Shown: positions 22,787 to 33,569 of the stretch, piece after piece
Numbering within the stretch: position 1 is the first letter of the stretch
Layout of the letters: every line of letters starts with the position of its first letter
Assembly (NCBI GenBank): GCA_032158295.1
Contig: CM063244.1
Span: forward strand, 9,752,055-9,816,054
Direction: 5' to 3'
Origin: Pycnopodia helianthoides
Lineage: Eukaryota > Echinodermata > Asteroidea > Forcipulatida > Asteriidae
DNA length: 64,000 bases
The notes under the pieces: model-generated
The model's input: only the letters and a program-made list of their open reading frames with translations
Databases searched by the model: none
Told to the model about the DNA's origin: nothing
Translations under genes and position numbers: made by a program

Positions 22787-23731
22787 TCATTTCTTCTTTT
22801 TCTTCTTGCCCTTTCCCTTCTTCTTGCCCTTGGGGGCATCTGGCCAGGCGAAACCCCTCATCTCAAGAAACTCCTGGGGACCATGGGCAATGTAGTAAGC
22901 GTTTGTCATTGCAGCTGGGCTCATAAGATCCACTGGTTTCTTGGCGGCCTTTGGGGATGCCGATCTAGCTTTCCGACCCTTCTTTTTCCCGCCGGGACTT
23001 TTACTTCTGCTTCGGCTCCCTCGGGGCAGTGTTTTTGCACTGCGGCTGTATCCTTTTTTACCAGCCTGCAAAGCAACGGCAAAGTTTATTTTCATTGTTA
23101 AAATGCAGTCTTCAGCTTTAAAAGTGAAATTAGTTCTTGATGTGAAAGATTTTCCTCGGTCGAAGCACACGTTATCTTTTGAACCTTTTCTAGGCAACAA
23201 AGCCAAGACCTGGGCCCAATTTCATACATGTAGAACTGCTTAAGCACAAATCCGAGCTAAGCACAACAAAGTTATGCTTACCGGAAAAAGATTACCAGCT
23301 AAAATACCATTTACATGTAGCATCTGTGACTGGTATCCTGCTTATTGTTGCTTAGCAGAAGTTGTTTAAGCAATATTTTCTGCTTAACTAGCTCTATGAA
23401 ATTGGGCCCAGGGCTTGATTTCACAAAGCCAATTAGCTATTGCATTAATCTTAACTGCTAGCAAAATATGATATAATACAAATCACCATGACGATGTAGA
23501 CGACTCATGTTACGATGAAACAAATCTTAGTGCTTCGTGAAATTGAGCTAACAAGTATGCAATTAAGTACCTCTGTCACCATTGTGAAGACCATGGACTT
23601 ACATGCTTTAAGGAACTAACGATGACTCCAAAACTTCAAAAAGTTGCCAATAATTGAATTTAGAACTAAGTTGTCTTTTAAAGAAATCCCATCTTTTTTT
23701 ATTACCAAAAGAGCAAGGATTTACATACCAT
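22787..23731 (-). CDS. SMKR1: SMKR1, small lysine-rich protein 1, two coding exons
   Basis: The coding segments are 23731-23729 (the ATG alone) and 23065-22787. The donor is AACAATG|GTATGT and the acceptor CGTTGCTTTGCAG|GCTGGT. The product is 93 aa: [13 protein letters not shown], a Ser/Arg/Lys-rich segment, then the family signature [17 protein letters not shown] (46-62) and [18 protein letters not shown] (70-87), ending in a lysine run. Human SMKR1 (65 aa) has the equivalent DILSPAAMLNLYYIAH and LRGFHWPGAPKGKKG. The extra length here is in the basic linker. No signal peptide or membrane segment is visible. The molecular role of this family is not settled to my knowledge. The gene lies immediately upstream of NRF1 in the same orientation, as in human. 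A longer reading that starts inside the intron (up to 23206) is open, but it ignores the acceptor. Confidence 0.9.
23212..23409. mobile_element. MITE family A copy, well preserved
   Basis: GGGCCCAATTTCATACATGT at the left and GCTCTATGAAATTGGGCCC at the right. The inner TAAGCACAACAAAGTTATG and CTGTGACTGGTATCCTGC are family landmarks. It lies in the SMKR1 intron. Confidence 0.8.
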
Positions 23732-23839
23732 TGTTAGAAAGTTGCTGGACTTTCTTACGTCCGACGTCCAACTGGCAGTTGTTGCTCCTGAGAAACTTGT
23801 CTCATCACTGTTTCATTGTGAGGATTGTAGATAAATCAT
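23729..23839 (-). other. SMKR1: SMKR1 second 5' exon (UTR plus ATG)
   Basis: The exon begins after CATTTTGCAG and ends in the start codon at the donor. It contains three short upstream ORFs (ATG ATT TAT..., ATG AAA CAG TGA and ATG AGA CAA...), which could dampen translation. Confidence 0.65.
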
Positions 23840-23995
23840 CTGCAAAATGAAAAATAAAATACTTTCAGAGGAACAAGAATTTACTTTATTTAAAGATTGT
23901 CCCTGGTTTAGCAACTCGATCAGACACCTTCACAATCATAAATGTGTGAAAGTGATTGCTGCATCATTGTCCGTCTGTGCTATAAGAGTGGAAAA

Positions 23996-24245
23996 GGGCC
24001 CAATTTCATGGCTCTGCTTACCGTAAGCAAAGAATCGGCGCTTGCGGAAGCAGGGAATTCCGCGCTTACGTCAAGCGTATTTCACGGGTTAGCGGGGAAT
24101 TTCGGCTTGTGCGCGTGCGCACTCCACGTTACTAGGCATTCTACGCTTACACAGCTAGCGCAGAAATTCGGCGCTTGAACAGTAAGCGGAGAATGGTCAC
24201 CGCAAGCGCAGATTCGGCGGTAAGCAGAGCCATGAAATTGGGCCC
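23996..24245. mobile_element. MITE family B copy carrying an NRF1-type motif
   Basis: GGGCCCAATTTCATGGCTCT and AGAGCCATGAAATTGGGCCC are perfect 20-bp inverted ends. The interior is rich in CGCTTGCGG / CCGCAAGCG pairs. TGCGCGTGCGCA at 24110-24121 reads TGCGCACGCGCA on the minus strand, which fits the NRF1 consensus. An inverted-orientation copy is at 61953. Confidence 0.85.
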
Positions 24246-24369
24246 AGATCGGCAACTTTAAAACATCCCCTAAAGACATGATTGATCGTGTCGTGTGCAT
24301 GGGTGCTCCATCCCAACTTTAGAATCCTCCCAACTACAGTTGGGACCGGGCCCAACTTGAGTGATCATG

Positions 24370-24761
24370 GCGTGTCGTGGCCGAGCGGATAAGAACACCG
24401 GACTCAAGCTCTGGTGTTTCCCATCGGCAGGGTATGGGTTCGAGTCTCGGTCGTGACACTTGTGTCCTTAAGCAAGACACTTAACCATTATTGCTGCGTC
24501 CTTTGGATAGGTCCCGTGTGTTGTGTAATTCACTTAAAAGAACCCAGTCACACTTATCGTAAAGAGAAGGGGTTTGCCCCGGTGTTCCTGGTTTGATCGG
24601 CAGCATATTGCGCCAAAGCACCTTGTAAAGGAACAGGTCTCATACAGTTGTACTTCAAAAACGTGTCTCCACATACCTTGCAGGAAAAAATACTGAGTGC
24701 TTTGAGACGCCACTTGGTGTGATAAATAGCCCTATATAAGTCAGTATTATTATTATTATCA
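24370..24761 (+). mobile_element. tRNA-derived SINE with (ATT)n tail
   Basis: Head GTGTCGTGGCCGAGCGGATA (A box), B box GGGTTCGAGTCTCGG, then the CTTGTGTCCTTAAGCAAGAC body and a tail CTATATAAGTCAGTATTATT followed by ATTATTATC. The head resembles Leu/Ser-type tRNA. It is nearly full length. Confidence 0.8.
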
Positions 24762-24951
24762 GTTGGGACGGCCCAACTATAGCTGGGATCCAGAGATCCA
24801 TCTGTCACCAAGCAGGGAACCAGTGACTGTTATAGCCCAATTGTAGGCAGAGAGAAACTGCCTGGAGAGGACTGAAAATCATAAGTTACTTTGTTTTTGA
24901 GGCCCACCTCGCATGAATATAATGCCAAGACCCAGGGCAACAGAGACCATT

Positions 24952-25210
24952 AGCCTTTCGAGATAATGCGAACACCATAGGAGTACACCGTTTGGTTTTA
25001 AATACTAATAATAATAATAGTGGCTTCTTATATAGTGGCAATTCTGTCACGCAGTGACGCTCAACAATATGCAAAGCATATAATATAAAAATAAATACTA
25101 AATTGGATTTGAAGTGTGAACAAATAGGTTTGGGTTGTATAGGCCTACTGACAGATTCACCCAAACCAAACATTGCAATTATAATGTGTCCACCATATCT
25201 CAAAATGGCT
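24952..25210. mobile_element. MITE family L copy interrupted by a SINE tail fragment
   Basis: The ends AGCCTTTCGAGATAATG and CATATCTCAAAATGGCT match the copy at 9071. The middle holds an insert at about 25009-25101 flanked by AAATACTAA on both sides (25000-25008, 25093-25101). The insert begins with an AATAATAATAGTGGCTTCTT-type segment resembling an inverted SINE tail. Confidence 0.7.
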
Positions 25211-26530
25211 ATGGCCTCTGCGACCTCTTATAATTCCAGGCCTGTAGTGTACCTAATTCCCAGTCTTATTTCATCATAATGCCTTAAATCTTCAACATAA
25301 AAACACATCAGCTACCATAAATACAATGAATGAACCGAGTTGTTAACTCATATCTGAATCACTACAAAATTTATGTGTGTCATGTCGTGGGAGAGGAGTG
25401 CAACCATGAGCTGTTGTGACCTGTAGGATAGTAGGTCAACTCTTTCGTTCATACTGAATTCAAAATTTATGATTTTGTGCCGGCAACAAAAGACACAGAG
25501 AAGACACAATCGCATGAATTATTGACCAAAAGTTTTGTTCTTTACACAAGGGAATTTCAAAACTGCTGTCTGGGACTCCAATCTAATAGTGGTCTCCAAG
25601 GCTTGGAAACAAACCCAGTGAGTGTTTGAGGGCCAAGATGTGCAGCGCTGCTGCTTGAATGACAATGTTATTTATTCAGAGCCCACTCCACTTACGTAGT
25701 CACTGTCTGCAATTTGAATGGAGCCCAGTGGATTGTTGTGGTAATGCTACAGGCTAGGCCTTTGTTGTGTGTGACAAAGTTCAACATAAATAAAACATCT
25801 CAATGCACAGTCCAGACTGCCTGGTAAACATTTCTTTCCAATTGTCAAGCTCACCCAGGGTTAACAACTGATGACAACTTACAAAACTACCAACATTCAT
25901 TCTAATCATTCATTCCTTTGTATACATTTATCATACTCTAGTCAAAACACTTTGCAAACGTTTTTCACAATACTAGAAAGTTTGTAGTTTTACTCATGGT
26001 TAGTAATTCTTGTCAGTTGTTAGACTTGTGGAAAAGTTGTAAAATGATTGTCGTAACGGCTCTCAATGACTATACTCGGCTGCTGTTCTTGTGACACTGC
26101 TGCTCCAGTGAGACTCATACTAATAGTCGTGTGAGACAAACATTTAACTACTTGTCCACAAGTCTAGCAAGTTGCTGGTATTTGACCCCAGTACATGAGC
26201 TTGTGACTAGAGCCCACTCCCACTGAGGATGCCCCCCCCCCCCGGTAATTATTGATTCAACTATTGATTCAACTATCTCACTTGGTGAGATATTGGTAGT
26301 CACCAAGCAGGATGCCTCTTAGAACAAAGTTATACCATGCCCAATACGAGTTTTTCACCACCAATGCCATGCAGGGTTTTGTAGAGGAAAGTAGGATAGA
26401 AATCCTACACACCACAGATGGTGAGAAACTCTGCCACATGTTCACAGCAACTGCCATAATGATTTCATGTACCTGATTCAATTCACTCAACTCTTTTTTA
26501 ACCAACTTTTCCATGAGCCAAGTTAAGTTA
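25211..26530. other. unannotated sequence in the SMKR1 upstream intron
   Basis: No exon or repeat family is recognised, apart from a C-run at 26232-26242. Confidence 0.3.
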
Positions 26531-26710
26531 AAGGCTAGTTTTGGTCCAGTAAAAGTTTGGAGCTACAAGCCCTGTGGTCTTGTAGATTTTTCAATCAAAT
26601 TCGAGCCCTGATTTTGTTTCATATTTTTAAACTTTAGTTTTGCTCAGCTCAATCCATGATGGGTGCGGTTTTCAAGCATACAGTGAACAGGTTTGGTGTT
26701 GACACGTGAC

Positions 26711-27000
26711 AAGCTTTGCATTCTTTTACTCAGACTACCAAATGGACAAACTTGACCACCACAAAATAAAAAAATGACTAAAACAAAAATTGATTAAAAC
26801 AAATAAATAATTAAATAAAATAATAAAAAACATAAAATAATAATAAAATTAAAAAAAGCTTTGCATTCTTTTACTCAGACTACCAAATGGACAACTTGAC
26901 ACACAAATAAAAAAAATGACTAAAACAAAAATTGATTAAAACAATAAATAATTAAATAAATAATAAAAAACATAAAATAATATAAAATTTAAAAATGTAA
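26711..27000. repeat. tandem duplication, two units of about 145 bp
   Basis: GCTTTGCATTCTTTTACTCA opens both units (26711 and 26856). The units differ almost only by 1-3 bp length changes in A-rich runs. This could be a young duplication or an assembly join. Confidence 0.85.
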
Positions 27001-27831
27001 ACTATAAGTTCAAGCACTGTGCCTGATATAAAGAGAATATAAACATTACAAAATACATGAAATATGTGGCTGTTAGTGTTATTCCAGTTTTCTTGAAATG
27101 TGACCAGCCAATATTTCAACAAGTTTCTTCAACAATGCCATTTATAGTTGTATACCTTCCTTTTTTTCAGAGCAAGAATGATTCATGTTTAAGGATTAAG
27201 GGAGGTGACCAAGAGCTATACCGAAGTTGCAAAAGAGAATTAAAATGCCTAGCGAGCAACAATCCACCTTTATCAGTTTTTACAGTTTTTCATATCTTAT
27301 AATTTTATTTTATGCAAGGCAATAAGTTAATAATTAAATTAGCAGAATAAAGAAGGAAAAAGAGGAAAATCTGCTGATCAACTGAGAACTATTTAAAGGT
27401 TTGAACTATAGGATTTTGACCCAGGAAACTGTGGTACTTTACTCTCGATATGAAATTTTGACTTTAATAACGCCAACGGTAAAACTTAAAAAGAGCAGTT
27501 ACACAGTGCCCCAGATAGTGTTTACATGGTCTCTTTATATAAAAGAATTGAGGTAGATTTCTACCTCCATGGGATGGTCTAAACCATGGTCTAACTTATC
27601 TAAGATATTTATATTTTGTATGTACAGTTCATCACACTTAAGAGGATCCTCCGCGGACGGTGGGCGGCTTGGGCATTCAAGTCAAAAACGAAGAAGAGTT
27701 TTTTTTCTGCAAGTGTGCAAGTCATGAAGTGGCGTACACAACAACATTCAAACAAAACTTCACAAGGCCATGCCAAGGGGAAGCTCGCTTCACCGATTAC
27801 AAACACTAATAAAAGATCTACGTTTACTTAC

Positions 27832-27965
27832 CACATTCGTTTGAGTCAGTTATCAAAACTGATGCAAAATCGGCACTGAGTCACTCTCTTGAAGTTAACT
27901 AACTTTTAATTAGGATGATACTATCAAAAAGCACTGCCGCCTAGAATCAAGACAGTTGTGGTTCA
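27832..27965 (-). promoter_or_regulatory. SMKR1: candidate SMKR1 first exon and promoter
   Basis: On the minus strand ACGAATGTG|GTAAGTAAACG is an excellent donor. About 130 bp upstream is GCGGAAGTG, an ETS-type site typical of TATA-less animal promoters, and the flank up to about 28130 is CpG-containing. The transcription start is inferred. Confidence 0.45.
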
Positions 27966-28129
27966 CTTCCGCATTTCAAAGCTTGCTTTCTACGTGGGAC
28001 ATACGCGTGCTGGATACATGTATATCACACATGCAGGGGTTATGGCGCTTAACGTAAACAATGTAAACGTTGTCATGGTTGCAGCCGCAATGTCAGCAAA
28101 TAGTGCAAAACAGTGTCGGGTGGCGGACT

Positions 28130-29095
28130 GACCCGCCGCGCCGTAAAAGTTTTGAAAAGTTGTGTACATTTTCAGCTTTTATATCTTTTAAGGCAAATCA
28201 GTTTGAACTGTTTTTTCTTTCTACCCTCTTTTGTTCTTATTTGAAAAAAAATACTGATTTAGTACATCATGGAGGTAGGCGAAAAATAAAAGGTTTAGCG
28301 CCGCAAGCACACTCCCACTCCGTAGGTTCAATACATACGAAATGAGATGTGCGCATTGCATGTATCACTAGCAGTAGCACTGTGACTTTTAATATTCGAT
28401 TTATGAATAATTTTGGTGCCCCCTCCCCCCCCCCAAAAAAAAAACAAGAAAAAAGAAAAAAGAAAAGAGAAGCAGCGTGGATACTATTTTTTAACGTAGC
28501 AGAATTATATTATTGTCGTCAGGTTTTTAAAGTAACATTTCTTGTGAAGTTGTGACTTTCAATGTAATTTTTAAGTCTTGTTGTGCATTTTAATTAACTT
28601 TTTAGATGTACAGGTATTTTAAATAAATGTGTTTTATATTGTCTTCTAATGACGTCTTTCTATTGATTAATTTTAACATGGAAAGCTTGATGGCGTACCA
28701 TCACTGACCAGGCGAGCAGGGCCGGTGGCCATGCACCCCCTCCCGCTCAGAACCCTTGCCCCCCCCCACAGAGATCGAGCATGAATGGTTCGTACAAAAA
28801 ATAGCTCCCCAATAACAAATATTTGACAGTGATTTGTATGAAAAAAAACCCATGAAAAGTGCATGTGTGTTCAATCACCCGAATGTCACAACCCCCTTCC
28901 AGAGTGTTCCCCGATGACCTTTTATTCATCACTCGGTTGCCATCATTTTGTAAGGTTCCCTGAATATAACTTGTCATTATTTTTTCACATTCCCACTGTC
29001 AATAAAGGGTGTCAGATGAAGCGCCACCTCCCATGCTCCACACAGATGCAATGGACTACTTCGCCTCATTTTAGACGCGTATAATCAAAGTAGTC
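28130..29095. other. intergenic sequence between SMKR1 promoter and oxygenase pair
   Basis: No gene is supported. It has a purine-rich A/G stretch near 28433-28470 and C-runs at 28426 and 28760. Confidence 0.3.
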
Positions 29096-29543
29096 TATGG
29101 GTTGTTTTACGCCCCCTTTCGATGGGTTAAATAGGACAACGCCTTGGGCCGAGGCTAACGGGCGCGCCCTTTTTGCAAACTTTTTCAACCTCGTGTTCAA
29201 TTTTGTTGGTACAAAATTCGACCCCCATTTTAAGTTAATCGGAAATTAAGGAAACCAAGGCAAAGGAACGAGGTTTAAATAATTGCATCGTCGACTCTTG
29301 TCGACTGATATCTCGCGCGAGTTTTGGATGATCACCGCACATGGTTATGTGGTTGTGTGGTGGAGAGTTGTTCACACACCCCCCCCCCCGTCCGTACACC
29401 GTATACTCACCCTTCTTTTGCTAGTCTTAGATTTACTCAAACTCCTACCTCAAAACGACCCTTTTAATTCAGAGAAGTGGTATATTGACAACTAGAGGTT
29501 ACAAATACACTAACAACAAGGGAAAATAAGCTTGAACTTCAAG
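29096..29543 (+). promoter_or_regulatory. promoter and 5' non-coding exon of oxygenase copy 1
   Basis: The segment is similar to 33570-33967 upstream of copy 2: GTTTTACGCCCCCTTTCGAT versus TTTTACGCCCTCTGTCGATG, shared CTTTTCAACCTCG, and AGAGAAGTGGTATATTGA versus GGAGAAGTGGTGCATTGA. It ends in the donor CTTCAAG|GTGAGA. The transcription start is unknown. Confidence 0.6.
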
Positions 29544-29871
29544 GTGAGATTACATGACAACTCTCTATCGAGTATCGGTGTATTTTTCATATATTTTACA
29601 TATAAGCCGGCAAATCGTACGGCACCATCTTTGATGTGTAGACTAGAACTTAGAAGAGTACCCGACATTAAATTGATCATTTTACATCCACTACACCTGT
29701 GGTCTAGTGGCTGGTGCACTGGTAATTGACATCAGATTTGCTGATGATAATTGTCACAAAGTACATCTTTTGCACAGTTCCTGTAAATGAAAATACTTAT
29801 TGTTAATAATTATAGATCCTGAAAACCCCTTTTTAGTCATGTTTGGAAACATACTCTGTGAGTTTGTTCAA

Positions 29872-29921
29872 GATGTTTATTTGTGACATCTACATCTATG
29901 TAGATGTTACAAATAAACATC
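29872..29921. repeat. near-perfect 50-bp palindrome
   Basis: GATGTTTATTTGTGACATCT at the left mirrors AGATGTTACAAATAAACATC at the right, with one mismatch and almost no loop. It lies in the intron of oxygenase copy 1. Confidence 0.85.
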
Positions 29922-30086
29922 TATAGGTCAAATTTAAAAGAATATCCCAGGTTGGACACGAAGAATCGCGTCCTACCACTCGGGGGCTATGGGAATATAG
30001 TTAGCAAGCAGTTAGACTTGGAGGATATTTTGCTGTATCATGAGATTTTTATTCTATTACCTAAGTTACTTTTTTTCCCTATAAGC

Positions 30087-31562
30087 ATGGAAGGGGCCTC
30101 TGACCATGTGGAGGAGTACCAGACTGCAAAAACTCAGATGACTTCTGCCAAGAGGAAGTTGGACTCGTACAACACAACCTTGAAGAAGATCCATCGTCAA
30201 GGTGTAAAACTCGGGGAGATAGCTGTCATTGAGGAGACCAATAGCCCAACCATCTTCCGCATTGCTGACAATCTTGGCAAGCTGATCAAGCCAAAACCCT
30301 CTGCCTTCTGCTGTGGAGGATGGGTCGAGATGAGCGCATCTGATGCAAGGGCTCGATTGAAGATGAAAGAAGACAAAACCAACCAGAATGGGTGGCCCAT
30401 CCGCGCCATCCCTGCTAATCAACTCATAAAGTTCTGCACCCCAGCCCCATATGGAGACCTTGAACGCCAGGAGATTGTTTATAACCCTGATGTTCGCCTG
30501 GCTCACGAATGCATTGCAAGCAAATTCAACTTTGCTGATCCTTTTGAAGGCAAGCCCACGTACTTCTCTAACACCAGCATAGTAACGCAGTTTCTTAAAG
30601 TCATCGCTGAGAAAGTCAAGAGTACCTTGGCCAATGGGAAAGATGTATCTCTGCAATGCTACAAGATGAATGTGTATGGCGAAGGTGGATTTTTCAATGC
30701 CCATGTTGACACACCTGTCGATGCAGGTCGCATGATTGGAACAGTTGTCGTCTGTCTGCCTAGCAAGCACACTGGAGGAGTACTAAAAGTACAGCATAAA
30801 GGGATCAAAGAAGAGTTTAAGTTTGCTGACTTGTGTGGAGATGGTGGGAAAACTCAGTGGGCAGCATTCTATTCTGACTGCGTCCATGAGATTCTCCCTG
30901 TTTAAGACGGCCATCGAATCACCGTCACCTACAACATCGTCCAGGAGCTTTCGTGGCAATACTCTGGTGCGGGGAAATGCAAAAGGGACAACTTTTGTGA
31001 AGGGCAGGTGGTAGCAACTACTAAAGCTGGAATTCTGGATAAGATCGTAGCTGACATCTCCAAACTCTCCACTGATAAGTGGGTGTCCTTCTATAGAGAT
31101 GGAGGCATGGAGCGGTTTGGCATCTTCTTGAGGTACAAGTACACGATGTCAGCCCTGGCACTGGGACACCTCAAGGGCTGTGACCAGGTCCTCTATGCCG
31201 GCTTAACCTCCAGAGGCCTGACCTGCCAACTTCAGACGGTGCTTGTCCATGAACTTAACAACAAAATCGATGCTGGTGAAGAAAACAACTATCGAGAAAG
31301 TGAAGAGCATGACGTCTTCTCGTTCAGTGGAGAGGACATGCTGTTCGTCAACAACCAAGGACCCGAGCCTCCTCATGCTTCATGGAAGCTAATGCGCTTC
31401 ATCAAAGAGTGGAGCAAGGAAACTGTACTGATTGAAAGGAGCAACAAGCAGGGCAAAAACTGTGGCAACTACACCGAGCCTGGACAAACTGACCGTCTGT
31501 ACCTGCAGTCTGTGATCATCATCAAACTTCCAACGAGTGACCCAAAAAACCCAAGAGAGTAG
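30087..31562 (+). pseudogene. 2OG-Fe(II) oxygenase copy 1, one in-frame stop
   Basis: This is a close paralogue of the intact gene at 35227. The exon opens at 30086 after the acceptor TTTTTTCCCTATAAG, and the ATG follows at once. The jelly-roll core is present: NVYGEGGFFNAHVDTP with H206 and D208, and the distal H267 in YSDCVHEILPV. TAA at 30903-30905 (codon 273) stands where copy 2 has GAA. The frame then stays open for another 218 codons to TAG at 31560-31562, still homologous to copy 2 throughout. Translation to the stop gives 272 aa without the arginine (codon 277) that should bind 2-oxoglutarate, so the short product is probably inactive. One nonsense change and no frameshift suggest a very recent loss, a polymorphic allele, readthrough or a base error. 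AATAAA at 32900 may end the transcript. Confidence 0.85.
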
Positions 31563-32112
31563 TGCTGATAAAACAGTGACTTTAAGTGTTTACACCTGTT
31601 TTAGTGTTTTTTAAAGTTCTCATTGTTAAGACAGAAGAAAGTAGCTTTGCTGAATTATACATTAGAGTTGTTAGTAAAAACATAGTGATTAGGTCACAAT
31701 GTATTTGTTTGATACAGTGTTGAATTTGTTAATAGCAACCACCCAATATTTTCATGGGGGGAGGGGACAAAGACATAATTTGGGAGGATTTAATGTATTA
31801 CAACATTTATTTGTGCATTTGAATGTTCTCATTTGGGGGCAAGGGGAGGGGGAAACGGTTGTAAGTAGAGCGCTACGCCATTAGGCAAGCAAATAATGGG
31901 TTTACTGGTGTAGCTTTGTTTTTATATGGTTCAACAGTTTTTGAATAATTGATGATGATCATAATCTTTGCATTTTTGTTTAGATTTGATGGTAATATAT
32001 AATTTTTTATGTGTATTCAGTGTTGATTTTATTTAGTGTTTTTTTAAAGTGTATTTTTTAAAGATGATGATATTTCCAAAATGTCTTTTTTGTTATGCTT
32101 TAGCCATATTGC

Positions 32113-32391
32113 CATGCAGTCATAGAGCTGCTTAAGCATAAAAACGTTGCTTAGCACAACAAAATTATGTTTACCACAACAAAATTATGTTTACCACAAC
32201 AAAATTATGTTTACCACAACAAAATTATGTTTACCACAACAAAATTATGTTTACCACAACAAAATTATGTTTACCAGAATAGGCTACCAGCCAAAATACT
32301 GTGTCATTATGTTCAGTCTGAAACTAATACCCTGCACAGCAGAAAATTGTTAAGCATAATCTTTTGCATAAAGCAGCTCTATAAAATTGGC
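32113..32391. mobile_element. MITE family A copy with internal 20-bp tandem expansion
   Basis: CATAGAGCTGCTTAAGCATA opens and TAAAGCAGCTCTATAAAATT closes it. The family motif CAACAAAATTATGTTTACCA is repeated six times without error at 32161-32280. It lies in the presumed 3' UTR of oxygenase copy 1. Confidence 0.8.
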
Positions 32392-33569
32392 TGGCCAGCT
32401 GTGAACGATGTTATAAAGCAGTTTTATGCAGAAATGATTACATGTACTTGACAAGTTAATTTGCTCATAAGCAAAAACTACCAGTGAACATGATACATGT
32501 AGTCTATTATACACTGTTTCGGGTCTGGTAACCCATTTCTGCCAAGCAATATTTTTTTGTGTTTGGACAATTTTTGTGTTCTTAAAAGATTTATGAAAAA
32601 TTGGCCCAGGTGGCTGAGACTATCAAGGATTGCAGTTTTTTTCCTCTGGTGTTCTTGCCATCCACTTTTCTAGTTATCATTGAATGTCCAACTCCAATTT
32701 TTTTCTTCTAATGAAGTGGCCAACAAGTTTATATTTCCGTGGAGTCTTCTTTAGTTTTTTGCTCTCTTAAGAACTACTTCATTTCAGGGATTTTTTATTT
32801 TCAATAGGTATTTGAATTGTAAAACCTTTTGTCTGTGTTACAATGTTAACTGTATACTATTCTAACCACCATTTGTAACTTGACTGTTTGCTAATTGTCA
32901 ATAAAGTTTCTAAATTTTAATAGACGATTTCATATGCATTTCACTAAAGAATCAAGATGGAATGATGTGTCTATAATTTTAGAAAAAAGACTGATTTTAC
33001 CTTTTAAATAAGTTTCTAGTAACCTAAATAGAGAAGCCTCCCTTAACCTCCCTAACCCTACCCCCCCCCCAAAAAAAAACACACACCCCAAAACAAACAA
33101 ACATACAACAACAAAATAAACAACCAAACAAAACCTCCTGGCCATTGAACTTCATTACATCAGTGGTGTCATAAGGTTCCCTGGATCTATTAGTGTCAAT
33201 TATAAATTCTCCTATCAACAGTCCCATGCTATTTTCCCTTCCAGCCTCAGTTTGGTCCCATTGATTTTTGTCATTGGACAGAAATAAGCTACCAACGCCA
33301 TGATAAAGTTCTACTTTGGTTTTTGTTTAGGATGGCTGATAATTGAGGATATCTGATTGCATTATACGGTCATCCCGGTGAAATCATTTTCCCCCAGACA
33401 ACAGACAACTCCACCCCCTTCATGAGCTGAAAATCCTGGACAGGCTCCTCAGTAAGTCCAAGATCCACGACAGCAAACAATCAGTCGGGATTCACCAAGC
33501 TTCACACGGACCATGGATGAGGAAGGAACACGTGCTGCATGCAGCACAGTGACGACCGCGCTGGTGGTG
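32392..33569. other. downstream of oxygenase copy 1
   Basis: A plausible poly(A) signal AATAAA is at 32900-32905. There is a C/A run at 33061-33085 and a perfect 16-bp palindrome GTGCTGCATGCAGCAC at 33532-33547. No gene is supported. Confidence 0.4.

Noticed and set aside
23066..23206. Longer SMKR1 N-terminus starting in the intron
   Set aside because: It ignores the acceptor CGTTGCTTTGCAG; splicing to the ATG at 23731 gives a family-like MAGKKG start.
24370..24458. Functional Leu/Ser-type tRNA gene
   Set aside because: It is the head of a SINE with a body and (ATT)n tail shared with 46930-47095.
29904..30086. 61-residue N-terminal extension of oxygenase copy 1
   Set aside because: It crosses a strong acceptor (ending at 30085), overlaps a palindrome and has no counterpart in copy 2.
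30066..30770. 234-residue minus-strand frame
   Set aside because: Antisense to the oxygenase coding exon; the same shadow appears opposite copy 2 at 35374-36216.
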